Shown one piece after another: positions 36,872 to 46,649 of a stretch of DNA of 64,000 nt. Position 1 is the stretch's first letter; the number at the start of each line of letters is the position of its first letter. Source of the DNA: a gamma proteobacterium HIMB55 (lineage in GTDB: Bacteria; Pseudomonadota; Gammaproteobacteria; Pseudomonadales; Halieaceae); assembly GCA_000227505.4 (NCBI GenBank), contig AGIF02000001.1, forward strand, positions 1,756,035-1,820,034. The letters run 5' to 3'. The notes under the pieces are model-generated. The model made no database searches. It was not told where the DNA came from and was given only the letters and a program-made list of their open reading frames with translations. The translations under genes and the position numbers were made by a program.

Positions 36872-38302
36872 ATGAAGCAAGCGCTGCAGTTAAAGCTCGG
36901 CCAACAACTCACGCTGACACCTCAGCTGCAGCAAGCTATTAAGCTCCTCCAACTCAGCACTCTCGATCTTCAGCAAGCGATCACGGAAACACTCGAGAGC
37001 AACCCGCTCCTTGACGAAGAGGAAGTTTCAATCGAGGCGCCACTCGATGCGGAGATCAAAGAGCAGGTCGACTTCTCTGATACGACCTCGATTGATCTTC
37101 CGGGAACGGAACTGCAAGTCGATGCGGCGTGGGAAGACGTTATGCCCTCTTCCGCACCCGCTGCAACAACCCAAGGTACGGGCGGTGAGGATGTCAACTT
37201 CGCGGACCGAGACTCACTTCCTGAGACCTTGCAGTCTCATCTCTTGTGGCAACTTAATCTGACGCGCTTCTCCGAGACGGATCGCACCATTGCGCTCGCG
37301 TTCATCGATGCCGTCGACGAAGACGGTAGGCTTACTCAAACTTCCGAGCAAATATTCGAAGGACTCAAGATCGATGACCTAGAGTTTGAAGAGGTCATGG
37401 CAGTCCTTCATCGGCTGCAGCACTTCGAGCCAACGGGCGTGTTTGCAGCAGATCTACAAGAATGTCTTTTGATTCAGTTAAGACAAATGACAGAGGACAC
37501 GCCCCATCGAGACACTGCGGGGATTATGGTTCGAAGGCATATCGAGCAAATACCTGTCGCTGAACCGAAACATCTTGCGCGGAGAATGCGAACAACCCCC
37601 GAAGATATCATCGGCGCACTTAGTTTGATTCGCTCACTAAATCCTACCCCGGGTGCATCGGTCGAAACCGCGGCCACGGAGTATATCGTCCCCGATGTCT
37701 TCGTTAAGCGCGTGGAAGGCAAATGGCGCGTAGAACTTAATCCCGACATCGCGCCAAAACTTCGCATCAACCAACACTATGCAGATCTGCTAAATGCGGG
37801 CACAAGTGCCGATCGAGATTACGCACGAAACAACGTGCAAGAAGCTAAGTGGTTTATAAAAAGTTTACTAAGCCGAAATGAGACGCTATTGAAAGTTGCT
37901 TCCTCTATTGTCCAGCACCAGCGCGCCTTCCTCGATCATGGCGATGAGGCGATGCGCCCTTTGATCTTGGCGGACATCGCAGGTGAAGTTGATCTGCACG
38001 AATCCACAGTCTCGCGCGCAACAACCCGGAAATATATGCATACACCGCGCGGCATCTACGAGCTGAAATACTTTTTCTCAAGTCATGTCGCAACGACTGA
38101 GGGCGGCGAGTGCTCATCGACCGCAATCAAAGCGCTCATAAAACGAATTATCGGTGGCGAGAACCCCCAAAAGCCCTTGAGTGATGCAAAGCTTTGCGCG
38201 CTCCTTGCGGACGAAGGTGTCGTTGTCGCAAGACGCACCGTCGCGAAATATCGAGAACAAATGAACATAGGCCCATCAAACGAAAGGAAGCGGTATATCT
38301 AA
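36872..38302 (+). CDS. rpoN: RNA polymerase sigma-54 factor RpoN
   Basis: Alternative sigma factor for -24/-12 promoters that needs AAA+ activators. It has 476 residues from MKQALQLKLGQQLTLTPQ, the activator-responsive region I; an in-frame ATG 45 bases upstream is not supported by homology. The core-binding and helix-turn-helix regions follow, and the RpoN box ARRTVAKYRE is at 453-462. It lies downstream of lptB. A hairpin (36791-36800 with 36815-36823) sits in the spacer. Confidence 0.98.
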   Translation: MKQALQLKLGQQLTLTPQLQQAIKLLQLSTLDLQQAITETLESNPLLDEEEVSIEAPLDAEIKEQVDFSDTTSIDLPGTELQVDAAWEDVMPSSAPAATTQGTGGEDVNFADRDSLPETLQSHLLWQLNLTRFSETDRTIALAFIDAVDEDGRLTQTSEQIFEGLKIDDLEFEEVMAVLHRLQHFEPTGVFAADLQECLLIQLRQMTEDTPHRDTAGIMVRRHIEQIPVAEPKHLARRMRTTPEDIIGALSLIRSLNPTPGASVETAATEYIVPDVFVKRVEGKWRVELNPDIAPKLRINQHYADLLNAGTSADRDYARNNVQEAKWFIKSLLSRNETLLKVASSIVQHQRAFLDHGDEAMRPLILADIAGEVDLHESTVSRATTRKYMHTPRGIYELKYFFSSHVATTEGGECSSTAIKALIKRIIGGENPQKPLSDAKLCALLADEGVVVARRTVAKYREQMNIGPSNERKRYI

Positions 38303-38330
38303 TTGGAAATAACATCACAGGAGAAACACC

Positions 38331-38618
38331 ATGAGAGTGACTATCAGTGGACACCACGTCGAAGTAACCGATGGCTTAAGAGAGCATATTTCGAAAAAGC
38401 TTCGAAGAGTGCAGCGGCATTGTGACACCATCGACCACATCGAGTTCGTGCTGGTTGTAGAGCGTACCGAGCACAAGGCTGAAGCAAATCTTCACTTGGC
38501 CGGCGCTGACTTTTTTGCGTCAGAAACACTCTCAGACATGTATCCTGCGATCGACTCGGTTATCGATAAACTGGATCGTCAGGTAACTGACCACAAGCGC
38601 AAGCACAGAACTCACTAA
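38331..38618 (+). CDS. hpf: Ribosome hibernation promoting factor, short form
   Basis: Binds the 30S subunit near the mRNA channel and favours 100S dimers in stationary phase. It has 95 residues, so it is the short HPF without the C-terminal dimerisation domain. It begins MRVTISGHHVEVTDGLREHISKK-like and has VVERTEHKAEANLHLAGADFFA. ACAGGAG precedes the ATG. It follows rpoN as usual. Confidence 0.96.
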   Translation: MRVTISGHHVEVTDGLREHISKKLRRVQRHCDTIDHIEFVLVVERTEHKAEANLHLAGADFFASETLSDMYPAIDSVIDKLDRQVTDHKRKHRTH

Positions 38619-38830
38619 CATTAGAAACAGACCCTAGGTCGGCCTCCTAAGAATCTGCGACCCACGGGGCAGTAAATGCCCGCATAATCGTGGATTAGAG
38701 GCGCCACCCTAAAAACGCCACTTTAAGAAGTCGGCAAGTGAACTAAAGGTGACGTCTCCGTCGGGAAGTCCGTTACCTAATGTAGGAGATGAGGTGCTTG
38801 TTTTAGAGCGGGCAAAATAGCGATGTCATC
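38619..38830 (+). other. hpf-rapZ spacer in the slot of ptsN
   Basis: These 212 bases hold no ptsN. Small stems are possible: CCACG with CGTGG around GGGC/GCCC at about 38660-38693, and GGCG with CGCC at about 38701-38720. A stretch of about 35 open codons ends at 38820 but has no start with a ribosome site and no family I recognise. Confidence 0.5.
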
Positions 38831-39688
38831 ATGCGCATTATTATCGTAAGCGGCAGTTCTGGTTCAGGTAAAAGTTCAGCGCTAAATCAGCTCGAGGACA
38901 TGGGCTTCTATTGCGTTGATAATCTTCCCGTAACTCTTGTCGAGTCGCTAATTGCGCACTTCGCCCAATCACCCTCGTCGATCTATACGGGTCTGGCTAT
39001 TTGTATCGATATCCGCACAGAGGACGAGGGTGTTTCGGATCTTCGCGATTTTCTGAAATCACTTCGCGAGCGGGTCACGTTCGAACTGATCTTCTTTGAC
39101 GCCACCGAGCAAGCGCTGAGTAAGCGCTTCAACGAAACCCGCCGAAAGCACCCCTTAAGCGAGGATGGACTGCCCCTGACTAATGCGCTCGCTGTCGAGC
39201 GGATTATTTTGGAGCCGTTGATCTCGGCAGCGGATTTGATCATCGACACCTCTGAAATGTCGCCTTACCAGCAACGTGAGGCCATGCAAGAACGATTCGG
39301 AACCGCGCGGTCAGGCATGACCATTTCCGTTGAATCGTTTGGCTTTAAAAAGGGGGCTCCGTTAAACGCGGATATTGTTCTCGACATGCGAATGTTGGCG
39401 AACCCCCATTGGGAGCCTGAATTACGCTCTCATACCGGCCAAGCACCCGAGGTGAAGCAATTTATCGAGGCACATCCAGAGACGGAGTCCGTTGCCAATA
39501 ACATCATTGATATGTTGCTGAACTGGGTCCCACTCTATCAAAAAAGCCAGCGTGCCTACCTGACCATCGCCATTGGTTGCACGGGCGGTAAACATCGATC
39601 CGTCTATATGACCGAGCGTGTCGGAGAGGCACTGGCAAAGCATTTTGAGGGTGTGTCAGTGAGTCATAGAGACATGCCCAAAGATTAA
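38831..39688 (+). CDS. rapZ: RNase adapter protein RapZ
   Basis: In enterics it directs RNase E to the small RNA GlmZ and so controls GlmS. It has 285 residues. Walker A is GSSGSGKS at 8-15; FYCVDNLP follows. The C-terminal RNA-binding half carries FGFKKGAPLNADIVLDMRML, IAIGCTGGKHRSVYM and the C-terminal SHRDMPK. The flanking PTS-Ntr genes ptsN and npr found in relatives are missing. Confidence 0.97.
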   Translation: MRIIIVSGSSGSGKSSALNQLEDMGFYCVDNLPVTLVESLIAHFAQSPSSIYTGLAICIDIRTEDEGVSDLRDFLKSLRERVTFELIFFDATEQALSKRFNETRRKHPLSEDGLPLTNALAVERIILEPLISAADLIIDTSEMSPYQQREAMQERFGTARSGMTISVESFGFKKGAPLNADIVLDMRMLANPHWEPELRSHTGQAPEVKQFIEAHPETESVANNIIDMLLNWVPLYQKSQRAYLTIAIGCTGGKHRSVYMTERVGEALAKHFEGVSVSHRDMPKD

Positions 39689-39695
39689 GCTCCTT

Positions 39696-39718
39696 CAGAT
39701 CTAGTTTTTGTAGATCTG
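39696..39718 (+). terminator. Hairpin after rapZ
   Basis: CAGATCTA (39696-39703) and TAGATCTG (39711-39718) form a perfect 8-bp stem around GTTTTTG, followed by GTATTTGTT. The stem is AT-rich and the downstream U content is moderate; it starts seven bases after the rapZ stop. Confidence 0.6.
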
Positions 39719-39794
39719 GTATTTGTTCGCAACGGTCGCGTCGCCGCAACAGCGAAAGCGGTGTTACCCTTGCGCGCATTCGGGAGGATCTTTG

Positions 39795-41144
39795 ATGGTC
39801 GATATCAGCGCACAGGCAAGCCCCGCAGTGACTCGCGTCGCTGATGCATTGCGCTCGGGTGCGCTACCTGATGCAGCTTCATACCTATCGGACATGTCTC
39901 CGGGTGATATCGCCTACCTGATTAGCGCGTCACCACCAGCGGCTCGCGAGGAGCTTTGGTCCTTGCTTGATCATGAGCAGGAAGCCGACGTTCTCAACGA
40001 ACTTCCCGACGACATCAGAAATACGTTCTTGGCAGATCTCCAGCCAGAGGCCGTTGCCGAGATTATTGTTCAGCTCGATGACGACGATGTCGCCGACATT
40101 CTGCACGAACTGCCCCAAGCAGATACCGATCGTATCCTGGACTCGCTAACAACAGATGATCGAGAGCGTTTCGAGACCGCGCTTAGCTATCCCGATGATG
40201 TTGCGGGTGGCTTGATGAGCACGGATACGCTCACCATCCGGCCGGATCTTACGATGGATGTGGTGCTTCGCTATCTTCGGCGACATACGCGCTTGCCGGA
40301 GAATACGGATAGCCTGATCGTGGTAAGCCGCGAAGATAAATACGTCGGGCTCCTTCCCGTTCGAACCCTACTCGTCTCCGACCCGTCGGCCTCGGTTAGA
40401 GAAATGATGAAAACCGAGCGCGAGCCACTTGATGCCATGACCTCGGCCGATGAGGTAGCGCGGCGCTTTGAGCGAAACGACTGGATTTCAGCACCTGTGG
40501 TAGATCCACAAGGCAAGCTGATCGGTCGGATTACGATCGACGATGTGGTTGATGTCATTAGGGAACAGGCAGATCACAGCCTAGCAGTTATGGCGGGTTT
40601 GGGTGACGGAGATGCGTTTACGCCAGTGCTGAAAACAGCGCCACAACGCGCGGTATGGTTGGCTGTTAATTTACTGACTGCCATCTTGGCGGCATCAGTG
40701 ATTGGATTGTTTCAAGCGACGATCGAGAAAGTCGTGGCGCTCGCTGTGCTTATGCCTATCGTCGCATCGATGGGCGGGATCGCGGGCACTCAAAGTCTGA
40801 CCGTACTTATTCGCGCTATGGCGATGGGTCAAATTAATGATCGAACAGAGCTCTGGCTGGTTCGCCGAGAGGTGCTCGTATCGGCTCTCAATGGCATTAT
40901 TTGGGCCCTCGTCATGGCGATGGTGACGACCTACTGGTTTGGCGATAGCACCCTAGGCATCATCATCGCCTTCGCCATCATCGTAAATTTGCTTACCGCA
41001 GGCATTGCCGGCGCTTCATTACCGTTGATATTAGAGCGACTCGATATCGATCCTGCACTCGCAGGAGGCGTCATTCTCACAACTGTCACCGATGTTGTCG
41101 GCTTCTGGGCGTTCCTGGGCCTAGCCGCATACTTTTATGGCTGA
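39795..41144 (+). CDS. mgtE: MgtE-family magnesium channel/transporter
   Basis: Mg2+ channel gated by intracellular magnesium. It has 449 residues from ATG at 39795, which has GGGAGG seven bases upstream. Layout: MgtE N domain (about 1-125, repeated DVLNELPDD / DILHELPQ units), two CBS domains (about 130-250), then five membrane helices with the pore region MPIVASMGGIAGTQSL. It is followed by darP. Confidence 0.96.
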   Translation: MVDISAQASPAVTRVADALRSGALPDAASYLSDMSPGDIAYLISASPPAAREELWSLLDHEQEADVLNELPDDIRNTFLADLQPEAVAEIIVQLDDDDVADILHELPQADTDRILDSLTTDDRERFETALSYPDDVAGGLMSTDTLTIRPDLTMDVVLRYLRRHTRLPENTDSLIVVSREDKYVGLLPVRTLLVSDPSASVREMMKTEREPLDAMTSADEVARRFERNDWISAPVVDPQGKLIGRITIDDVVDVIREQADHSLAVMAGLGDGDAFTPVLKTAPQRAVWLAVNLLTAILAASVIGLFQATIEKVVALAVLMPIVASMGGIAGTQSLTVLIRAMAMGQINDRTELWLVRREVLVSALNGIIWALVMAMVTTYWFGDSTLGIIIAFAIIVNLLTAGIAGASLPLILERLDIDPALAGGVILTTVTDVVGFWAFLGLAAYFYG

Positions 41145-41160
41145 TGATAGGCGGGGCACA

Positions 41161-41691
41161 ATGAACGACGATGAATTATGGGATAACGATGACGACCTCT
41201 TACCTGAGAGCAAAAGTGCACGCAAAAGGCAGATGCACGCGTTGCAGGATCTCGGGGAACAGCTGGTAGCGCTCACCTCGACGCAACTCGCAAAACTGAA
41301 TCTCGACAATGAAGCCTTGCTCGAGGCAGTGACACTTGCACAGCGTATCAACCATCACAGTGGTAAGCGTCGCCAAATGCAATACATTGGCAAGCTGATG
41401 CGCTCAGCCGATGCCGATCGCATCGCCGAGGCCCTCGACGCACTGCATGAGGGGAGTCGCAAAGAGAAAGCGCGTGAGCATATGGTAGAGGCGGCGCGTG
41501 ACGCACTTGTCGCACGTGGTGACGATGCACTAACGGAGGTGCTTACCATTTGGCCCCACGCTGATCGGCAAATGCTGAGGCAGCTGAGTCGAAGTGCTAT
41601 TGATGAACAGAAAAAGGGATTGCCACCCGCGTCCGCGCGGAAGTTGTTCCGCTATCTGCGATCGCTTTCCGACGCAGTAGCTGATGACTGA
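41161..41691 (+). CDS. darP: Ribosome-associated protein DarP/YjgA (DUF615)
   Basis: Late 50S-assembly factor family. It has 176 residues from MNDDELWDND; an ATG eight codons upstream overlaps mgtE. The family core ESKSARKRQMHALQDLGEQL, RQMQYIGKLMR and LFRYLRSL near the end are clear. Its 3' end overlaps the 3' end of convergent yhdP by 40 bases. Confidence 0.95.
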   Translation: MNDDELWDNDDDLLPESKSARKRQMHALQDLGEQLVALTSTQLAKLNLDNEALLEAVTLAQRINHHSGKRRQMQYIGKLMRSADADRIAEALDALHEGSRKEKAREHMVEAARDALVARGDDALTEVLTIWPHADRQMLRQLSRSAIDEQKKGLPPASARKLFRYLRSLSDAVADD

Positions 41692-44600
41692 TCGGTAGCA
41701 GCTTCGCCCATCTTCTCGGCAGATCTTCGCGCATCAAACACCCTAATAAACTTAACCTCGGGTGTGTTTACTGGACCTGTGACCGAGTAAACACCGCTGG
41801 ATAGCCGCGTCACTTGATCCTCGAACACCCGGCTCGCGAGATAAGCGCCAGCAGCGATGGGCAAGCCACCGGCCAAGGCTGCCACCCAAGGGATATTTTC
41901 TACCAGAGGCAGTGTAACGGTGAGTTCAGCATCAATAATTTCACTGGCGATATCAAAATTACCACCAAGATCCAGACTACCCCCACCGTTTCTAATAGCG
42001 AATTTGTTAATTACAACGCGATCACCTTCCAGTGACAGATCACCCGTTGCCTTGTCAAAGGTCAGTCCCGGATCGAACAGCTGATTAACATTTGCACGCT
42101 GCACCAAACCCGCCAGGTTAAAAATACTGATAAAGCGAAGCGGTCCCGTTGCATTTGCAGATACGGGCAGGAAAGAGCCATTATTCAGTGCGAGCTTGGC
42201 CTGACCTCTAACACCAGCCAGGCTGATATCCATCGGCGAACCTACCCATGAGAGTTCGCTGAGGAGACTGCCCGAAGCAAAGTTCACCACTGAGTCTGTG
42301 TTTACCGTGGAGAGCGTCGAGTCTGAACTCCCCAGCTGCAGATTGATTGAAGCCTTTGTGGATGGCGTTTCACCCCGTGTCCAAGCGAACGCGTTCCCCT
42401 CACCAAAGGTCACACCATCAATAACACCTCTCACTCCGGTCAAGCTGACAGCATCAGGGGAAGTATCAAGCTCAAAGCCAATCGAGCCCAAGCTCTCCCC
42501 CTCGAACAGAAGCGCCGCTATTTCAACAGAGATATGAGGCAAATCTGCTCCATTCACTTGCTCTTTTCCCGCTTCAGTTACATCTTTTACTGCCTCACTG
42601 TCCGCATCAGCCGATAGAGCGTCGATGTTAAAATCCGGCAGCTGATCTAGATCCAGAGTATCTAGCTGGAGTGACATCGAATGAGCATCGCGGCTATACA
42701 TAGCTGTGCCTGCAACAAAGCCACTCTTTATAGCCATGTCGAGCTTTTCGCCATTGAATTGTCCACTCGTGACAAAATCGACTAGCTGACCCGGACCCAA
42801 CGCTAGTCGATCAATCGCAACTTGGCTCCATTGAGTCGTGAGGTCACCACCGGTACTTGATAGGTTCAAACGCTCAATCGTGCCAGCCCAGGCCGCCAAA
42901 TCGAGTTCGGCAAGGCTGCCGCTAACTTGGATTGTATTCGCGGGTAACGCAGAAGCTGCTGCCAATCCATCCTCTGAGTCAATACCGACTTCTGCAATCA
43001 TCGACCAGCCCTGGGGCTTCAGAAGCCCGTAACCTGTGAGCACATTACCGTAACGGACAACCGCCTGAGGCGTATTCGACATATCAAGATCAAAACGAAG
43101 AGGCTGGGGCACGTCTCTGGCTTTTGTGAAAGGTGCTGGTATGAAACTCTCAAGACCGACTAAGTCAGACATCACGCTGAGACGAACACCCTCTCCAGCT
43201 TGAAACGCGACGGAAAAGTCAGAGTCACCGGACATCAACGCATCTGGCAGTTTTAAGTTAGCCAATCCGGCAAGGGTTGAGGCCGATAAGTTGGCTCGCG
43301 TGGACAGCGAAAACCCCACTACCGACAAACCGAGATCGACAGCCACCGGATCTAGGTTGAGCGTAATATCATCACCAAAAAAATTACCGGCCAGAGTTCC
43401 ACCTGAGATCCCCTGAGGGTATTGATAGACAATATCTCCCGATAGCTCGGTTACCGTGAAAGGCAGCCCTCGGTACGCAAACTGCGCATCACTGACAACG
43501 CCGCGTGTTGTGATTTCTGGTATTCGTGGCGCTCCCTTGATAGGCAGAGCCAACTCAAACTTTGCGGTCATTTCACCGTTTGTGTTTAGCCGCCGAAGGG
43601 CGGTTCCCACGTTATCAGGCACATAGGGAATGGCGGCAATTTCCTCGATAGCGTTTGGAACAGACGCAACCACGTCAGCATTCGTCTCGAGGAGCTGAAC
43701 AGACCCAACTCTTCCGACCTGAACCAGCGCTGAGGGCACTTCCAATTTGCCCACGTTTGCGGAGTCAAGGTCAAACGTCACCAACGCGTTATCTACGGCG
43801 ACATGCCCTTTTAAATCACGAGCAGGTGGCAAACCTGGCATCAGCTGCACGGTCTTCAAATCTGCAAGAGCCGATAGCTGGATGGCTCTGAACGGATAAT
43901 CCTGGCGGCGCAAGCCACCGCGCATGACAAAACCGACGTCTCTGGCAGCACCGTCGCCAATGGAGGCCTGCATCCACCGATAGGCCTCTGCGTCAATCTT
44001 ATAGGGCGTGAACTTCAGCACACGGTCTGAGGGTGCACTCTCTGCGCCGAGCACGACACTCATCTCTGGGCCAGCTTCACTGTCAGCACTCAGCGGTAAA
44101 CTCGCAGAGATCAAACCCTTGGCAATAAAATCTCCTGCATCACTGAAAACTCGACCATCCTTAAAAATAATTCGATCCCCAATGACGACGAAATCGCCAA
44201 TCGCAGAAACGCTGCCGAGCGCGAGTGGCTCTTTGAACTGAGTAGGAATCGATAAAGAAAAATCTTCGCTTTGGATTTGTACAGTGCCAACCCCGTTGGC
44301 ATAGCCAATCGTCGCTGAAAGATTGGCGATACCAGGCAATGGCGTGTTTTCAACGATACCAAAGTTATGAATATCCAGAGCAGCACTTCGAATACCCAAT
44401 TGCCTGTAATCACCAGAAAGACTAAGGGCATTAATGCGCCCCGAGGGATCCATCGGCTGAACAATCTCCACAAGATCGGTTGGAAGTAAATTGGTACCTA
44501 TGATGGTGGCGATAGCATCCGAAACATCGACATCATTCATGACAAGCGACCACGAATCCTCGAACAGACCGAGGTGTATGTCTTCCAATGCCAAGCGCGT

Positions 44601-45566
44601 ACGATCTAGCGCGAGTTCGATATGACTCATATTGAGCCAAGCCCCACCGCCTTGCGATTCGGCAACACCCAGGACAGACAAAGAAATCTGGTTCGATAAG
44701 TTTCCATCGGTCTCGATGGATACCTCACCGTCAGCTTTGAAAGTCGATGCAAACACCCCGTCGGCCGCATCAGTCCAAAAAAGAATATCCCCGCGCCCAG
44801 AAATCGGGAGATCAAAAAACCCAGCCATTGCTGCAATGTCAGTTGCAGTAATCTGCCCTTCGATATTTCCTTTGAAACCGCGAAGATCAAAGGGGTCGCC
44901 AACACCTGATCCAGCCGCATTAATTGTGAGATCACCACCGCCTCGTGCACTGAGTTGAAGCTCACGTAAACTGCCGTCACGCCTTAAATCTAGATCTACC
45001 TCCAGCAGGAGTTGATCCTCATCCGCACCTTGATCTCTTAGCAGCATTACCCGGGTGTTTTGCAACGTAAGCCGCTCGATCTCACTGGCAAAAATGCCGG
45101 GATCGATGGGAATCACAATACTCCCTGCTGCATTCTCTAACCGTGCAGGGATCTCAACATTGCGCGCCTTCATCTCTGACAAAATGAGCTGGCGTTGAAG
45201 CAAACTTCGCCAAGGGTTGACCGCTATCTGTAACTGATCGGCTTGGAAAATCAGAGCTTCTTTTTGTGCACTTTTTGAGTCGGGCTGGGATGTCTCTTCA
45301 GCAGTGCTTTGCATGGACGGCTGGTAAAGAGCGAGATCAACCACTTTAAGCCTCGGCTGAAAACCGGACATCTCCCCTTCCAGCGATCCGATGCGCGCAC
45401 TAAACCCGGTTCGTGCCTCGATAGTCTCGGTCAATGCTTCATTTACCGAGGGCAACATGGATAAAAGTACAGTTGTCGTGCTGACTGCTACCGCGAGCCC
45501 TACGAGCAAAACCAGCAGCGTGCGCCACAGAAATCCAACGATAAACCGATAGGCTCGCTCAAGCAT
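41652..45566 (-). CDS. yhdP: YhdP family AsmA-like envelope protein
   Basis: Very large bridge-like protein of the AsmA clan; relatives help phospholipid reach the outer membrane. It has 1304 residues from MLERAYRF, whose ATG overlaps the maf stop by eight bases. One N-terminal membrane helix (about 12-35) is followed by an all-beta periplasmic body with repeated AsmA/DUF3971-type segments. The conserved end includes GSLDLGGNFDIASEIIDAEL and LPIAAGAYLASRVFEDQV. In many relatives rng lies between maf and yhdP; it is absent here. Confidence 0.93.
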   Translation of the reverse strand: MLERAYRFIVGFLWRTLLVLLVGLAVAVSTTTVLLSMLPSVNEALTETIEARTGFSARIGSLEGEMSGFQPRLKVVDLALYQPSMQSTAEETSQPDSKSAQKEALIFQADQLQIAVNPWRSLLQRQLILSEMKARNVEIPARLENAAGSIVIPIDPGIFASEIERLTLQNTRVMLLRDQGADEDQLLLEVDLDLRRDGSLRELQLSARGGGDLTINAAGSGVGDPFDLRGFKGNIEGQITATDIAAMAGFFDLPISGRGDILFWTDAADGVFASTFKADGEVSIETDGNLSNQISLSVLGVAESQGGGAWLNMSHIELALDRTRLALEDIHLGLFEDSWSLVMNDVDVSDAIATIIGTNLLPTDLVEIVQPMDPSGRINALSLSGDYRQLGIRSAALDIHNFGIVENTPLPGIANLSATIGYANGVGTVQIQSEDFSLSIPTQFKEPLALGSVSAIGDFVVIGDRIIFKDGRVFSDAGDFIAKGLISASLPLSADSEAGPEMSVVLGAESAPSDRVLKFTPYKIDAEAYRWMQASIGDGAARDVGFVMRGGLRRQDYPFRAIQLSALADLKTVQLMPGLPPARDLKGHVAVDNALVTFDLDSANVGKLEVPSALVQVGRVGSVQLLETNADVVASVPNAIEEIAAIPYVPDNVGTALRRLNTNGEMTAKFELALPIKGAPRIPEITTRGVVSDAQFAYRGLPFTVTELSGDIVYQYPQGISGGTLAGNFFGDDITLNLDPVAVDLGLSVVGFSLSTRANLSASTLAGLANLKLPDALMSGDSDFSVAFQAGEGVRLSVMSDLVGLESFIPAPFTKARDVPQPLRFDLDMSNTPQAVVRYGNVLTGYGLLKPQGWSMIAEVGIDSEDGLAAASALPANTIQVSGSLAELDLAAWAGTIERLNLSSTGGDLTTQWSQVAIDRLALGPGQLVDFVTSGQFNGEKLDMAIKSGFVAGTAMYSRDAHSMSLQLDTLDLDQLPDFNIDALSADADSEAVKDVTEAGKEQVNGADLPHISVEIAALLFEGESLGSIGFELDTSPDAVSLTGVRGVIDGVTFGEGNAFAWTRGETPSTKASINLQLGSSDSTLSTVNTDSVVNFASGSLLSELSWVGSPMDISLAGVRGQAKLALNNGSFLPVSANATGPLRFISIFNLAGLVQRANVNQLFDPGLTFDKATGDLSLEGDRVVINKFAIRNGGGSLDLGGNFDIASEIIDAELTVTLPLVENIPWVAALAGGLPIAAGAYLASRVFEDQVTRLSSGVYSVTGPVNTPEVKFIRVFDARRSAEKMGEAATDQSSATASESDRR

Positions 45567-46137
45567 GCGGGCTAGCCATCCGTGTGGGAATACCGGCGCC
45601 TTCGAGCAACTCTCTTGTCTCGCATAGTGGCAAGCCAACTACCGAGCTATAGCTCCCATCAATACGGCGCACAAAAGATCCAGCTATCCCTTGAATGCCG
45701 TAGGAACCCGCTTTGTCCCAAGGTTCATCCGTTGCCAGATAGGCCTCAATAAGTGGCATCTCTAACGTTGAAAACGTTACCTCGGTTGTGGAAATGATCG
45801 TCATCAACTCAGCATCTATCATGATCGCAACTGCTGTCATCACTTGATGAGTTTGACCACTCAAAGCGCTCAACATTCCCCGCGCATCCTCGACAGAGAC
45901 CGGTTTTTGCAAAATATTGCCGGATAAAACCACCACCGTGTCCGATCCGATGATAACTCCTCTTTCGTTCTTAACTGCAGAGGCTTTTTCCACAGCCATT
46001 CGCAACACATAGTCCTCAGGCAGCTCATCAGAGATCGGTGTCTCATCGATGTCAGCCGAGCAGCAATCGAACTCATCCAATAAAAGTGAAAGAAGCTCTC
46101 GTCGACGCGGGCTTGCACTGGCCAAGATGACCCTCAT
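45559..46137 (-). CDS. maf: Maf-family nucleotide pyrophosphatase
   Basis: House-cleaning pyrophosphatase acting on non-canonical or pyrimidine nucleoside triphosphates (YhdE type). It has 192 residues from MRVILASASPRRRELL. The signature SASPRRREL, GSDTVVVLSG (catalytic Asp) and the C-terminal DKAGSYGIQGIAGSFVRRIDGSYSSVVGLP-type region are present. It lies between mreD and yhdP. Confidence 0.95.
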   Translation of the reverse strand: MRVILASASPRRRELLSLLLDEFDCCSADIDETPISDELPEDYVLRMAVEKASAVKNERGVIIGSDTVVVLSGNILQKPVSVEDARGMLSALSGQTHQVMTAVAIMIDAELMTIISTTEVTFSTLEMPLIEAYLATDEPWDKAGSYGIQGIAGSFVRRIDGSYSSVVGLPLCETRELLEGAGIPTRMASPHA

Positions 46138-46150
46138 ACGCGTGCAACTC

Positions 46151-46639
46151 TCATAGGAAACGCCCCAACTCAAACCTTGCCCGATCCAAGCCCTCGGAAA
46201 ACGGTCGCCAAATCAGCGCAGATGCCGCGGCCGATAATAAGTAAGACAAACCATCTGACGACACGCCCACCAGTGACAGTGTCAATCGATGGCATGCCAA
46301 ATAGATCCCAATCAGAAGGAAGATCAGAAGCGATTGAGATATAGCGTCGAGCTGACGGATGGTATGAATGTTTCCCAGCAAAACATAGGCAACTAACGAC
46401 AGCCCAATCGACGCGCTCCCAAGGAAACTACCCTCGAGCCAGCTAACGAGAACGCCGACCAAGAAAGCAAAAACAATTCCGAAGGTCGCAGGTGACGCGA
46501 TGATCCAATAACAAGCACAGAGCTCGACGATTCTCGGTAGCCATGCGCCAATTGTTGGCGAATATATGACCTGCAATAACAACACAGCAAGCACGAAAGA
46601 ACACAGCATCGAACCATAAACATTGCGCTGATCCATCAT
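46151..46639 (-). CDS. mreD: Rod-shape protein MreD
   Basis: Polytopic inner-membrane elongasome subunit. It has 162 residues with about five membrane helices. Conservation is low; LPRIVELCACYWIIASPATFGI and SWLEGSFLGSASIGL (the E-G...LG pattern) fit the family. It lies ten bases after mreC and just before maf. Confidence 0.92.
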   Translation of the reverse strand: MMDQRNVYGSMLCSFVLAVLLLQVIYSPTIGAWLPRIVELCACYWIIASPATFGIVFAFLVGVLVSWLEGSFLGSASIGLSLVAYVLLGNIHTIRQLDAISQSLLIFLLIGIYLACHRLTLSLVGVSSDGLSYLLSAAASALIWRPFSEGLDRARFELGRFL

Positions 46640-46649
46640 GCCAAGATGC

